Shown in pieces: positions 1 through 7,960 of a stretch of DNA of 64,000 nt (the stretch's first letter is position 1; each line of letters begins with the position of its first letter). Position numbers and translations under genes: made by a program. The stretch covers positions 2,170,001-2,234,000 of the forward strand of contig NZ_AP029019.1 of assembly GCF_037101375.1 (NCBI RefSeq), in the 5' to 3' direction. This stretch comes from Acidovorax sp. DW039 (GTDB taxonomy: Bacteria; Pseudomonadota; Gammaproteobacteria; Burkholderiales; Burkholderiaceae_C). Below the pieces are notes generated by a model, which saw only the letters and a program-made list of their open reading frames with translations, made no database searches and was not told the origin of the DNA.

Positions 1-540
1 AAAAATATCAGAAGAAAATGCCTTCTGAAGATTTTCAAATGTCCTGTAAGAGGTTACATCAGATTGCCGGAAATTGGAGCTTAGTTTGAAGTCTGATTCA
101 AGTCGTGTATCAATTTCTGCCCATGTTTCAGACCAACTTTCTTCGCGATCAAGAAGCCATACTGTCAACGCGCTTTGTCTTTTTAAATCTACGCACGCTT
201 GAAGTAAGCCCAGCATCTCGCTCCCCGGTCCGCCTCCAACGCAGGTTATACGTAGTGGTAAATCCTGCGTGATGCGCATACGCAAATCTTCGCAGGAAAC
301 AAGATGCTGCTTGATGTACGAACTGTGTGCGCCGACATAAGAGAATACGTACGCGAATCGAGTTACCGGATCCGCATAATCAATAGGATTTCTTAATGTG
401 GATGTCAATGCGTTGTACTCGCCTGACAAGGTTTGTAATCGGTTTTGAATTATCTTTGTTGCATCTGAGCCGTACTTTTTGCTGATGATTCCATCCAAAT
501 CATCAAGTACTGACTTAACAAGTTTGAAACTGGTGTTCAT
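1..540 (-). CDS. Partial SAM-methyltransferase-like protein (C-terminus off the window)
   Basis: The minus-strand reading frame opens with ATG at 538-540 and stays open for 180 codons to the left edge, so only the N-terminal part is visible. Around residues 94-105 it reads ITCVGGGPGSEMLG, which fits motif I (glycine-rich SAM-binding loop) of class I methyltransferases. It is followed by a charged stretch with LLDREESW that could be the acidic end of strand beta-2. The first ~90 residues look helical, with no signal peptide. Base composition is clearly AT-richer than glnS nearby, which suggests horizontal acquisition. The substrate cannot be told. The open frame and motif are seen directly; methyltransferase activity is inference. 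Confidence 0.6.
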   Translation of the reverse strand, partial: MNTSFKLVKSVLDDLDGIISKKYGSDATKIIQNRLQTLSGEYNALTSTLRNPIDYADPVTRFAYVFSYVGAHSSYIKQHLVSCEDLRMRITQDLPLRITCVGGGPGSEMLGLLQACVDLKRQSALTVWLLDREESWSETWAEIDTRLESDFKLSSNFRQSDVTSYRTFENLQKAFSSDIF

Positions 541-612
541 AATGGTTTGATTGATATTAATATGTGAAATTTATTTTTGCTTAAGAGTGTTTGCTTCAAT
601 AAATTCTCTATT

Positions 613-765
613 CCATTCAAACTTGTAGTTTGGCTTGGCGTTGGCCAACGATGGCGGTCACCACCTTCAGGCTGTTCGGGTTCAGGCTCTCCAAAAGGTT
701 TTGCCGTCTGCGTCGGGGTGGGCGTCGCTGAACAGGCGCTTATACAAGCGCATTTCGGCGTTTAA
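613..765 (-). pseudogene. glnS fragment: Decayed duplicate of an internal glnS fragment
   Basis: This stretch aligns by eye with 1627-1797 inside the 3' part of intact glnS, in the same orientation. Long shared blocks include CACCTTCAGGCTGTTCGGGT and GCGTCGCTGAACAGGCG. The copy has gaps of about 6 and 11 bases and several substitutions, and has no usable reading frame, so it is a relic. It lies on the far side of the zeta-toxin module from glnS. The toxin genes are therefore flanked by a direct repeat of glnS sequence. This suggests the module arrived by recombination at glnS, or that part of a donor glnS came with it. Confidence 0.75.
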
Positions 766-953
766 GCCGCTGGGTTTTTAACTGCTGTGCCAGCCCAACT
801 TTGCGTAGGCAACTTGAGCCCGTTGGCAATCAATTGCTTCTTCGCCTGCTTAGACGCCTGTTTGAGCGCGTTATCCACCCGTTCTTGCACGGTTGCGACT
901 GGCTTGCTGGGGGCAGTGCGGTCTACCGCGCGAGTTGTTGAAGATTCAGCCAT
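762..953 (-). CDS. Small partner protein of the zeta-type toxin (possible antitoxin)
   Basis: A 63-residue protein begins at ATG 951-953, overlapping the end of the toxin gene (stop at 923-925) by 31 bases in another frame, so the two genes are probably translationally coupled. The sequence is polar and rich in Ala, Lys, Gln and Thr, with a likely amphipathic helix around residues 22-45 and no signal peptide or membrane segment. I do not recognise a named family. Its position immediately behind a zeta-like kinase gene is the only argument that it is the neutralising partner. The order toxin-then-partner is the reverse of the classical epsilon-zeta operon. Its 3' end touches the glnS-derived relic, so the C-terminus could be a fusion with junk sequence. 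Confidence 0.55.
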   Translation of the reverse strand: MAESSTTRAVDRTAPSKPVATVQERVDNALKQASKQAKKQLIANGLKLPTQSWAGTAVKNPAA

Positions 954-1531
954 TTTTCTGGGTCCTCCACATAAGTGCGGCTTGCAGTGCCGCGTGCAAT
1001 AGATGTTAATGTGCCAGTGGCGTTATTCAGAACGTGCCAACGGTCTGCCAAGGGCAGATACAGCGCAAACAGGTTGTGCACGCTGCGCTGAAAGCGGCGG
1101 GCAATATCGTCGGGCGGGATGTTGTGCCCGCCCAGTTTGACGCGCAGGGCCACACGCTGGGTGGCCAGTGCTGCGCTGGGCAGGGCCACGTAATAGATGT
1201 GCACCTGGTAGCCCTGGGCCTTGCAGTTGGCCAGAAACAGGGCGAAGGTGCGGCTGGAAAGCGTGGTTTCAAACGCAAAGTTGACTTTGGACGCTGCCAG
1301 CGTGCGCAGGCGCTGCAGCATGATGCGCCCGGCCTCAAACGCCACGGTTTCGGGGGCGTAGGCCGAAAGGCCCGCCGCAATCTGGTCTGCGTTGACAAAT
1401 TCAAGGATGCCTAGGGCATCCTTGAGCAGATAGGGTGCTGCGGTGGATTTGCCCGCGCCGTTCGGCCCGGCGATCACCACCACGGTGGGTTGTTGGTGCC
1501 GGGGTTGTGGCTTGGTGGCGCGGGCGGGCAT
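923..1531 (-). CDS. Zeta toxin-like P-loop kinase
   Basis: The 202-residue product carries a P-loop GPNGAGKST at residues 22-30, then FVNADQIA and FETTLSS, and a basic segment around 125-150 containing GGHNIPPDDIARRF. This layout matches the zeta-toxin (AAA_33) family, whose characterised members phosphorylate UDP-N-acetylglucosamine and poison cell-wall synthesis; other members have different or unknown substrates. The catalytic-looking Asp and the P-loop Lys are present, so the enzyme looks intact. The ATG is only 2 bases after the glnS stop codon, so it may be read through from the glnS transcript. It overlaps the small partner gene downstream. Cytoplasmic, with no signal peptide. Function in this host is inferred. 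Confidence 0.8.
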   Translation of the reverse strand: MPARATKPQPRHQQPTVVVIAGPNGAGKSTAAPYLLKDALGILEFVNADQIAAGLSAYAPETVAFEAGRIMLQRLRTLAASKVNFAFETTLSSRTFALFLANCKAQGYQVHIYYVALPSAALATQRVALRVKLGGHNIPPDDIARRFQRSVHNLFALYLPLADRWHVLNNATGTLTSIARGTASRTYVEDPEKWLNLQQLAR

Positions 1532-1533
1532 GT

Positions 1534-3369
1534 TTACTTGCCCCAGCTGTCCTTCAACCCGACAGCCAAGTTAAACACCGGCTTCTCCGCCGTGTGGTCC
1601 ACCCGGTCCGCCACAAAGTACCCGTGCCGTTCAAACTGAAACTTGTCATCGGGCTTGGCGTTGGCCAATGACGGCTCCACGATGGCCGTCACCACCTTCA
1701 GGCTGTTCGGGTTCAAGCTTTCCAGGAAGTTTTTGCCGCCCGCGTCGGGGTGTGCGTCGCTGAACAGGCGGTCGTACATGCGCACTTCGGCATTCACGCC
1801 GTCGGCCACGCCCACCCAGGTGATGGCGGCCTTGACCTTGACGCTGTCTGCGCCGGGGGTGCCGCTCTTGGTGTCGGGCACCACGGTGGCCAGCACTTCG
1901 GTGATGACGCCGTTAGCGTCTTTGTTGCAGCCGGTGCACTCAATCACATAGCCGCCCTTCAGGCGCACCTTGTTGCCGGGGAAGAGGCGCTTGTAGCCCT
2001 TGGGCGGCACTTCGGCAAAGTCTTCGCGCTCAATCCACACTTCTTTGCCGATGGTGAAGTGGCGCACGGGGCTTTCCACACCTTCGGGTGGGTGGGGCAG
2101 GGCGGGCAGTTGGCAGGGCTCCAGGTGGCCGGGGCCCATCACTTCGTCCCAGTTGGTCAGCACGAGCTTGACGGGGTCGAGCACGGCCATGCCGCGGTGG
2201 GCCTTGGCTTCCAGGTCTTCGCGTAGGCAGCCTTCCAGGGTGCTGTAGTCGATCCAGCTGTCAGACTTGGTGACGCCAATGCGCTCGGCAAACATCTGGA
2301 TGGCGGCGGGTGTGTAGCCACGGCGGCGCAGGCCCACGATGGTGGGCATGCGGGGGTCGTCCCAGCCATTCACCTTGCCTTCGTTCACCAGCTGGGCCAG
2401 TTTGCGCTTGCTGGTGATGACGTAGGTGAGGTTCAGGCGCGCAAATTCGTACTGCTTGGGCGCGGGGGCGGCCAGCAGGCCACCTTCGCACAGGCGGTCC
2501 ATCAGCCAGTCGTAGAAGGGGCGCTGGTCTTCAAACTCCAGCGTGCAGATGGAGTGGGTGATTTGCTCCAGCGCATCTTCAATGGGGTGCGCGAAGGTGT
2601 ACATGGGGTAGATGCACCAGGCATCGCCCGTGTTGTGGTGCGTGGCGCGGCGGATGCGGTAGATGGCCGGGTCGCGCATGTTGATGTTGGGCGAGGCCAT
2701 GTCGATCTTGGCGCGCAGCACGGCCGCGCCGTCGGCCAGCTTGCCGTCGCGCATTTCGCGAAAGCGGGCCAGGTTTTCTGCCGGGGTGCGGCTGCGGAAG
2801 GGGCTGTTGACGCCGGGCTTGCCAAAGTCGCCGCGGTTCACGCGCATTTCTTCGGGCGTTTGCTCGTCCACGTAGGCGTGGCCTGCTTCAATCAGGTGTT
2901 CTGCCGCGCGGTACATGAAGTCGAAGTAGTCGCTGGCCTGGTAGGGCGCGGCGCTGCCGGGGGCCTGGCCCAACTGGGCCCAGTCAAAGCCGAGCCATTT
3001 CACGGCGTCGATGATGCTGTTGACGTATTCGGTGTCTTCTTTTTCGGGGTTGGTGTCGTCAAAGCGCAGGTGGCACACGCCGCCGTAGTCACGCGCCAGG
3101 CCAAAGTTGATGCAGATGCTTTTGGCGTGGCCCACGTGCAGGTAGCCGTTGGGCTCGGGGGGGAAGCGGGTGCGGATTTTGGCTGGGTCGGGCTCGCCCT
3201 TGGCGTGGTGGGCGGCATCGCCGGGGCTGCCTGCCCAGCGGCGGGTGGCGTAGGTGCCTTTTTCCAGATCAGATTCGATGATCTGGCGCAGAAAGTTGCT
3301 GGGCTTGACGGCTTCGAGGGCTGCGGCGGTGCCTGCAGGTTGTGTGTTGGCGGGGGTGGGGGTACTCAT
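1534..3369 (-). CDS. glnS: Glutamine--tRNA ligase
   Basis: Charges tRNA-Gln with glutamine in the cytosol. The 611-residue protein has the class I signature PPEPNGYLHVGHAKS around residues 70-84 (HIGH equivalent HVGH at 78-81) and a KMSKS-equivalent near TSKRK at about 319-323. A C-terminal beta-barrel anticodon-binding region fills the remainder. It is longer than the ~555-residue E. coli enzyme, with an N-terminal extension and an insertion, as is usual in Burkholderiales. The ATG at 3367-3369 gives a sensible N-terminus. Its 3' end abuts the zeta-toxin gene, and a relic of its 3' portion recurs at 613-765. Highly confident from the signature motifs. Confidence 0.97.
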   Translation of the reverse strand: MSTPTPANTQPAGTAAALEAVKPSNFLRQIIESDLEKGTYATRRWAGSPGDAAHHAKGEPDPAKIRTRFPPEPNGYLHVGHAKSICINFGLARDYGGVCHLRFDDTNPEKEDTEYVNSIIDAVKWLGFDWAQLGQAPGSAAPYQASDYFDFMYRAAEHLIEAGHAYVDEQTPEEMRVNRGDFGKPGVNSPFRSRTPAENLARFREMRDGKLADGAAVLRAKIDMASPNINMRDPAIYRIRRATHHNTGDAWCIYPMYTFAHPIEDALEQITHSICTLEFEDQRPFYDWLMDRLCEGGLLAAPAPKQYEFARLNLTYVITSKRKLAQLVNEGKVNGWDDPRMPTIVGLRRRGYTPAAIQMFAERIGVTKSDSWIDYSTLEGCLREDLEAKAHRGMAVLDPVKLVLTNWDEVMGPGHLEPCQLPALPHPPEGVESPVRHFTIGKEVWIEREDFAEVPPKGYKRLFPGNKVRLKGGYVIECTGCNKDANGVITEVLATVVPDTKSGTPGADSVKVKAAITWVGVADGVNAEVRMYDRLFSDAHPDAGGKNFLESLNPNSLKVVTAIVEPSLANAKPDDKFQFERHGYFVADRVDHTAEKPVFNLAVGLKDSWGK

Positions 3370-3546
3370 TCGCCCATTTTAGGCGGCCGTTACAGGTCAG
3401 CGGGGCTGTGTGCTATCTGTATGCGCACTGCAAGCGGGCTGCAGGTGACGGGCTGGCGAGGAGGGAGCGACCCGTAAGCGAGCGCCACGGGCCACTACGC
3501 AGAAACGGGCGTTGTGTGACGGATTTCTCGGCCCGGTGGCCGTTCT

Positions 3547-3575
3547 TTGTCAGTGTGTACTTCCAGAAACAATAT
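3547..3575 (+). promoter_or_regulatory. Possible sigma-70 promoter for the Pro/Tyr-rich secreted protein
   Basis: TTGTCA at 3547-3552 and CAATAT at 3570-3575 are separated by 17 bases, and the start codon of the downstream gene lies 100 bases further on. The -35 is close to consensus and the -10 is weak. The rest of the 305-base gap between glnS and this gene shows nothing else I can name. Confidence 0.35.
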
Positions 3576-3674
3576 TCCGGTGTTTTCATGACATCCTTTT
3601 GGGCACCTGGTGCGTTATGCACTGCAGAAGCCATCCCGCGCCTGTGGGCCGCTTCGTTGAAAAAGGAGATTTCC

Positions 3675-4016
3675 ATGACGAAAACCCGTTCTTTCAAAGC
3701 CCTGGCCGCAGCGGCTGGTGTGGCCGTGGTGCTGCTGGCTGGTACTGGCGCCGCACAGGCGCGTGACGTGAACTGGTCCATTGGCGTGAATTCGCCCGGT
3801 GTGTCGGTGGGCGTAAGCAACAGCTACGGCTACCCTGTGTATGTGGCGCCCCCACCGGTGTATGTGGCCCCACGCCCCATTTACTATGCGCCCCCCCCAC
3901 CACCCCCAGCGGTGTACTACACACCGCCAGCCCCGGTGTACTACGCGCCGCCTCCCGGTTATTACTACCGTGAGGGCTACGGCCACCGGCACCATCATCA
4001 CCGCGACTGGCGCTGA
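3675..4016 (+). CDS. Secreted Pro/Tyr-rich, His-tailed protein of unknown function
   Basis: The ATG at 3675 is chosen because AAAAGGAG lies 5-12 bases upstream and a signal peptide follows directly (MTKTRSFKALAAA..., hydrophobic core to about residue 22, cleavage near AQA-RD). The 113-residue product then has a short unique segment and a low-complexity tail of YVAPPP/YYAPPP-like repeats (residues ~50-95), ending in HRHHHHRDWR. Short periplasmic or envelope proteins of this style are common in Burkholderiales and usually have no assigned role; the His cluster could bind metal. A run of eight C at 3891-3898 sits inside the coding sequence. A strong terminator follows. The frame extends further upstream, but without a signal peptide or ribosome-binding site. 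Confidence 0.75.
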   Translation: MTKTRSFKALAAAAGVAVVLLAGTGAAQARDVNWSIGVNSPGVSVGVSNSYGYPVYVAPPPVYVAPRPIYYAPPPPPPAVYYTPPAPVYYAPPPGYYYREGYGHRHHHHRDWR

Positions 4017-4094
4017 TGCTGCCCGCCGGGTGGCTGCCGCATTGGCAGCGCCCGGCCCGGTTCCCCATGGTGCTGCAGGTTGCAGCACCCTTCA

Positions 4095-4129
4095 AACGCC
4101 CGAGTGCCCTGGCACCGGGCGTTTTTTTT
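4095..4129 (+). terminator. Rho-independent terminator
   Basis: AACGCCCG and CGGGCGTT form an 8-bp stem around a GC-rich loop, followed by a run of T. It lies just after the secreted Pro/Tyr-rich gene. Confidence 0.85.
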
Positions 4130-4247
4130 GTGCGCCTATGATTTGGGGCTACGCCGTTGCGGTGACTTAGGCGCACGCATGTTCCATGCGGTGCCGGGGG
4201 GCGTTGTTTTGCAGCCTCTTTGGCAACTTTTTGAAAGCGACTGGTAG

Positions 4248-4661
4248 ATGGATGCGCTGCGCTGGGTGGTGAGCGAGCACGAGGTGGAGTTTGCGGCCAT
4301 CCGCGCCCAAGGGCCCGGCGGGCAGAACGTGAACAAGGTCTCCAGCGCCGTGCACTTGCGGTTTGATGTGCGTGCGTCCAGCTTGCCCGATGTCATCAAA
4401 GAGCGCTTGCTGGCCTTGCGCGACAGCCGAATCACGCAAGAGGGCGTGGTGGTCATCAAGGCGCAGCAGTACCGCAGCCAGGAGCAGAACCGGGCCGATG
4501 CCCTGCAGCGGCTTCAAGCACTGGTGCAATCGGCAGCTGTGCTGCCCCGTGTGCGCAAGGCCACGCAACCTACCTTCGGATCAAAGCAGCGCAGGCTGGC
4601 GGGCAAAAACCTGCGCGGTGCCACCAAGGCACTGAGGGGGCGGGTGCGTGAGGGCTTTTGA
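4248..4661 (+). CDS. arfB: Alternative ribosome-rescue factor B (peptidyl-tRNA hydrolase)
   Basis: Releases stalled ribosomes on non-stop mRNA by hydrolysing peptidyl-tRNA. The 137-residue protein has the catalytic GGQ at residues 24-26 in the context AQGPGGQNVNKVSSAV, a single RF-1-like domain, and a basic C-terminal tail (KQRRLAGKNLRGATKALRGRVREGF region) that in ArfB homologues inserts in the empty mRNA channel. Length matches the family (~140). It stands alone between a terminator and the dioxygenase gene. The basic tail distinguishes it from full-length release factors. Confidence 0.95.
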   Translation: MDALRWVVSEHEVEFAAIRAQGPGGQNVNKVSSAVHLRFDVRASSLPDVIKERLLALRDSRITQEGVVVIKAQQYRSQEQNRADALQRLQALVQSAAVLPRVRKATQPTFGSKQRRLAGKNLRGATKALRGRVREGF

Positions 4662-4789
4662 GCCTGGCTTGCGCTGCTGCAGTCCTCTGCGCAGAGATTG
4701 GTGCTACGGGTAGAACAATCCGTCTCTGGTGGCCCGCTTTTTCGCGCCAGTGTTCTCTTTTACAGTGGGTGCATTCCAAAAGGTTTGCC

Positions 4790-5647
4790 ATGTCCACGCT
4801 GTCCACTTCTCCCTCAGTCTCTGCAAACGCCCCCTCTGCCGCTGTGGCCCAGGGCGCGCTGCCTGCCTTGTTTGTATCGCACGGCGCACCGCTGTTTGCG
4901 GTGGACGCGGGTGAGACGGGCCCTGCGCTGACCCGCTGGGGGCAGGGGCTGAAGGCGCAGTTTCCAGGCTTGCGTGGGGTGGTGGTCATGTCGCCGCACT
5001 GGATGGCGCGTTCGCCCATGGTGATGGCTGGCGCGCAGCCCGCCACCTGGCATGACTTTGGTGGCTTTCCGCCCGCGCTATACCAGTTGCAGTACCCCGC
5101 GCCCGGCTCGCCAGCGCTGGCGGCCGAGGTGGCCAGCTTGCTGGGAGCGGCAGGCATCCCCGCGCAGGGCGATGCGGCCCGCCCGTTTGACCACGGCGCA
5201 TGGGTGCCGCTGATGCACCTGTTTCCGCAAGCGGATGTGCCGGTGGTGCAGGTAGCGCTGCCCGCCACAGCAGGCCCTGCCGAGGTCTATGCCATGGGCA
5301 TGGCCCTGCGCAGCTTGCGCAGCCAGGGCGTGCTGGTGATGGGCTCTGGCAGCATGACGCACAACCTTTCGGAGTTTTTTGGCGGTGCGCGTGAGCCTGC
5401 GCCGTATGTGGTGGAGTTCAGCCGCTGGATTGAAGAAGCGGTGACGCGTGGCGATATCAAGGCACTGCTCAACTACCGCAGCCAGGCCCCCCACGCGGCG
5501 CGTGCGCACCCCACGGAAGACCACTTTTTGCCGCTGTTTTTTGCACTGGGTGCCGCGGGTGACGGCGTGCAGGCAAACTACCTGAGCCGCGAGGTGATGT
5601 ACAGCATGCTCGCCATGGATGCATTTGCCTTGCAGGCTGTGCACTGA
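4790..5647 (+). CDS. ygiD: LigB/DODA-type extradiol dioxygenase (4,5-DOPA dioxygenase-like)
   Basis: This family opens catechol-type rings at an extradiol position using non-haem Fe/Zn; E. coli YgiD acts on L-DOPA. From ATG 4790 the product is 285 residues. Likely metal ligands are His31 in FVSHGAP, His70 in VMSPHW and a His in PFDHGAWVPL near residue 132; GSGSMTHNL follows later. The frame is open further upstream to 4658, overlapping arfB, but that extension (Cys-rich, no homology signal) is probably untranslated. The ATG at 4790 gives a normal family length. Physiological substrate unknown. Confidence 0.85.
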   Translation: MSTLSTSPSVSANAPSAAVAQGALPALFVSHGAPLFAVDAGETGPALTRWGQGLKAQFPGLRGVVVMSPHWMARSPMVMAGAQPATWHDFGGFPPALYQLQYPAPGSPALAAEVASLLGAAGIPAQGDAARPFDHGAWVPLMHLFPQADVPVVQVALPATAGPAEVYAMGMALRSLRSQGVLVMGSGSMTHNLSEFFGGAREPAPYVVEFSRWIEEAVTRGDIKALLNYRSQAPHAARAHPTEDHFLPLFFALGAAGDGVQANYLSREVMYSMLAMDAFALQAVH

Positions 5648-5681
5648 TTTGTTTTGACCATTTGCCTTGTAGCGCCCGTAT

Positions 5682-6338
5682 ATGCTTGATTTGCCGCTCT
5701 CTTTTTTGCACCGCCCCGCGACAGATGCCCAACGCCAGCCCTGGCTGCTGGTGCTGATGCATGGCGTGGGCAGCAACGAGCAGGACCTGTTCGGTCTGGC
5801 CCCGTACCTCCCTGCGCACTTTCATGTGGTGAGCCTGCAGGCCCCCTTTGCCATGGGGCGGGGCGCGTATGCGTGGTTTGATTTCTCCATTCAGCCCAAC
5901 GGCGAACGCATCATCAACGAGCCACAAGAGGCCCAAAGCCGGGCCCTGGTGGCGCAGACCGTGACGCAGGCTGCGCAACAACTGGGCATTGCGCCCGAGC
6001 GGGTGGTGGTGGGCGGCTTCAGCCAGGGCGGCATCATGGCGCTGTCGCTGTTGCTCACGCAGCCCGAGTTGCTGCACGCTGCGATGGTGTGGCACAGCCG
6101 CTTGCTGGCCCAGGTGGTGCCACTCACAGCCCCCGCCAGTGCGCTGCAGGGCCGCAAGCTGTGGCTGAGCCACGGCCTGCAAGACAACGTGATTCCGCTG
6201 GCCCAGGCCCACGCGATTGCCCGGCATATTGAAACGCTGCCCGTGGAGATGACCTACCAGGAGTTTGCGGGAGCCCACGAAATACGCCAGCCTGAGCTGG
6301 CCGCCACGGTGGAGTGGCTGGATACGCTGGGCCGCTGA
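5682..6338 (+). CDS. Alpha/beta-hydrolase, carboxylesterase/phospholipase family (YpfH-like)
   Basis: The 218-residue protein has the nucleophile elbow GFSQGG with Ser114, an Asp in LQDNVIP (Asp168) and a His in FAGAHEI (His199), giving a complete Ser-Asp-His triad, and an oxyanion-side motif LMHGVGSNEQDL near residue 26. This is the pattern of small bacterial acyl-esterases related to YpfH and acyl-protein thioesterase. No signal peptide, so cytosolic. It starts 34 bases after the dioxygenase gene and is probably cotranscribed. The natural substrate cannot be deduced. Confidence 0.85.
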   Translation: MLDLPLSFLHRPATDAQRQPWLLVLMHGVGSNEQDLFGLAPYLPAHFHVVSLQAPFAMGRGAYAWFDFSIQPNGERIINEPQEAQSRALVAQTVTQAAQQLGIAPERVVVGGFSQGGIMALSLLLTQPELLHAAMVWHSRLLAQVVPLTAPASALQGRKLWLSHGLQDNVIPLAQAHAIARHIETLPVEMTYQEFAGAHEIRQPELAATVEWLDTLGR

Positions 6339-6460
6339 CGCTGCAGCGACTCATCTGGGGTGGGGCCTGACAACAGGGGAAACAACCTGTTGCATGCGCC
6401 TTTGTGATGGTTGCTTTGCAGCCGCTACATTGCTTGTAACCGCAGAATTCAGGAGCCCGC

Positions 6461-7369
6461 ATGCCAGACAAAGAAGCCGCCCGATTTCGTCCGCCACGCC
6501 AACAGACATCGCCGCTGCTGTGGGCGGCAGGGACCGGGGTGCTGGTGTTGGGTGCCGTGATGGGGGCTTGGCTGTGGCTCAAGCCTGCCCCTGTAGCGCC
6601 CGTGCCGGTGGCCCAGCCCGCACCTGCTTCGGCAGCGCCAGCACCCGCCAACCCAGCGCCGCCTGCTGGTGTGCAAAACCCCGTGGGCGTGCTGGGCCCG
6701 CCAGACACCGCTTTGCCGCCGCTGGCTGAATCAGACACCCTGGTGGCCGAGCTGCTGGGCGAAGTGCTGGGTGCAGGGGCCGTGTCGTCGCAGTTGCAGA
6801 CGGAATCATTTGCCCGCCGCGTGGTGGCCACGGTAGACAGCCTGACCCAGGCCCACGCCCCCGTGCGCGTGTGGCCCGTGCACCCCACGCCCCAGCGGTT
6901 TCTGGTGGATGGCGAGGCAGCCACGCTGGCGGCCAGCCCCGCCAATGAAAAGCGCTACGCCGCAGCGCTGACCTTTGCCGAGGCCGTGCCCATGGACGCT
7001 GCGGTGGTGCTGTATGCGCGGCTGTACCCGCTGTTTCAGCAGGCGTATGAAGAGCTGGGCTATCCCAACCGGTACTTCAACGACCGGCTGGTGGCGGTGC
7101 TGGACCACCTGCTGCAGGCCCCCGAGCCCAAGGGGCCCTTGCTGCTCAAGCTGACCAAGGTGCAGAACGGCGAGGGTGCAGGCGGGCAGGCCCCCATGCC
7201 AGACCCACGCCCCTGGCTGCGCTACGAGTTTGCAGACCCGGCGCTGCAGGCCTTGTCCAGCGGCCAGAAGATCATGGTGCGCATGGGCCCCGCCAACGAG
7301 GTCCGTGCCAAGGCCGTGCTGCGCGAGTTGCGCCGCCGCGTAGCCACCAGCGAAGTGGCTCGGCGCTGA
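6461..7369 (+). CDS. DUF3014 membrane-anchored periplasmic protein
   Basis: The ATG at 6461 has AGGAG 6 bases upstream. The 302-residue product has one membrane segment (about residues 24-44), then a Pro/Ala-rich linker to about residue 85, then a globular domain starting at LPPLAESDTLVAELLGEVLG that matches my memory of the DUF3014 family. Orientation is probably N-in with the domain in the periplasm. No catalytic residues are recognisable and the role is unknown. It ends convergently against the Lrp gene with no obvious terminator. Confidence 0.8.
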   Translation: MPDKEAARFRPPRQQTSPLLWAAGTGVLVLGAVMGAWLWLKPAPVAPVPVAQPAPASAAPAPANPAPPAGVQNPVGVLGPPDTALPPLAESDTLVAELLGEVLGAGAVSSQLQTESFARRVVATVDSLTQAHAPVRVWPVHPTPQRFLVDGEAATLAASPANEKRYAAALTFAEAVPMDAAVVLYARLYPLFQQAYEELGYPNRYFNDRLVAVLDHLLQAPEPKGPLLLKLTKVQNGEGAGGQAPMPDPRPWLRYEFADPALQALSSGQKIMVRMGPANEVRAKAVLRELRRRVATSEVARR

Positions 7370-7390
7370 TGGCCCCACGTTCCCCGGCGC

Positions 7391-7858
7391 TCAAGCCTGG
7401 GGCAGGGGCAGCGCGGTTTTGTAGCGCACCTGCTTGAGGGCAAAGCTGGAGCGGATTTTTTCCACCCCCGGAATGGGCGAGAGCTGTTCCAGAATGAAGC
7501 GCTCCAGCGCCGAGATGTCGCGCACCGCCACACGAATCAGGTAGTCGCTGTCGCCACTCATCAGGTAGCACTCCATCACCTCGTCGTGTTCGGCAATGCG
7601 GCGCTCAAAGTCGGCCAGGGCCTCCTTGCTCTGGGTTTTGAGGCTGATGCTGATGAACACATTGAGGCCCAGCCCCAGGGCTGCGCTGCTGGCCAGCGCC
7701 ACATAGCGGCTGATGACGCCCGCAGCCTCCAACGCCTTGACGCGCGCCAGGCAGGGTGAAGGCGACAGGTGCACGCGCCGCGCCAACTCCACGTTGGAGA
7801 GCGAGCCGTCGGCCTGCAGCTCGGCCAGAATGCGCAAATCGATGGCGTCCAGTTTCAT
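7391..7858 (-). CDS. Lrp/AsnC-family transcriptional regulator
   Basis: A 155-residue protein with an N-terminal winged helix-turn-helix (residues ~5-60, including [30 protein letters not shown]) and a C-terminal RAM ligand-binding domain ([13 protein letters not shown] in the middle). It is divergent from the E1 2-oxoacid dehydrogenase gene and the shared gap contains an inverted repeat, so it most likely controls that gene in response to an amino acid. The arrangement resembles mdeR next to mdeB of Pseudomonas putida methionine degradation, but no methionine gamma-lyase gene is in the window, so the effector is open. Confidence 0.92.
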   Translation of the reverse strand: MKLDAIDLRILAELQADGSLSNVELARRVHLSPSPCLARVKALEAAGVISRYVALASSAALGLGLNVFISISLKTQSKEALADFERRIAEHDEVMECYLMSGDSDYLIRVAVRDISALERFILEQLSPIPGVEKIRSSFALKQVRYKTALPLPQA

Positions 7859-7875
7859 GTGCTGCTGTTTCGATG

Positions 7876-7903
7876 TTTTTCAGAATTCTGTGCTGCTGAA
7901 AAA
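7876..7903. promoter_or_regulatory. Inverted repeat in the Lrp/E1 divergent promoter region
   Basis: TTTTTCAG at 7876-7883 and CTGAAAAA at 7896-7903 are perfect 8-base inverted arms separated by 12 bases. The centre-to-centre spacing of about two helical turns suits an Lrp-type dimer site, and the position between divergent genes supports autoregulation plus control of the E1 gene. Binding is inferred. Confidence 0.45.
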
Positions 7904-7960
7904 TCAAAAGCAAGCCATTTCGGCAACTTATTTGGCGACATGCTCACTACAGTGAACGGC

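Noticed and set aside
3342..3674. Upstream extension of the Pro/Tyr-rich secreted protein
   Set aside because: The extension would bury the signal peptide inside the protein; ATG 3675 has a strong ribosome-binding site.
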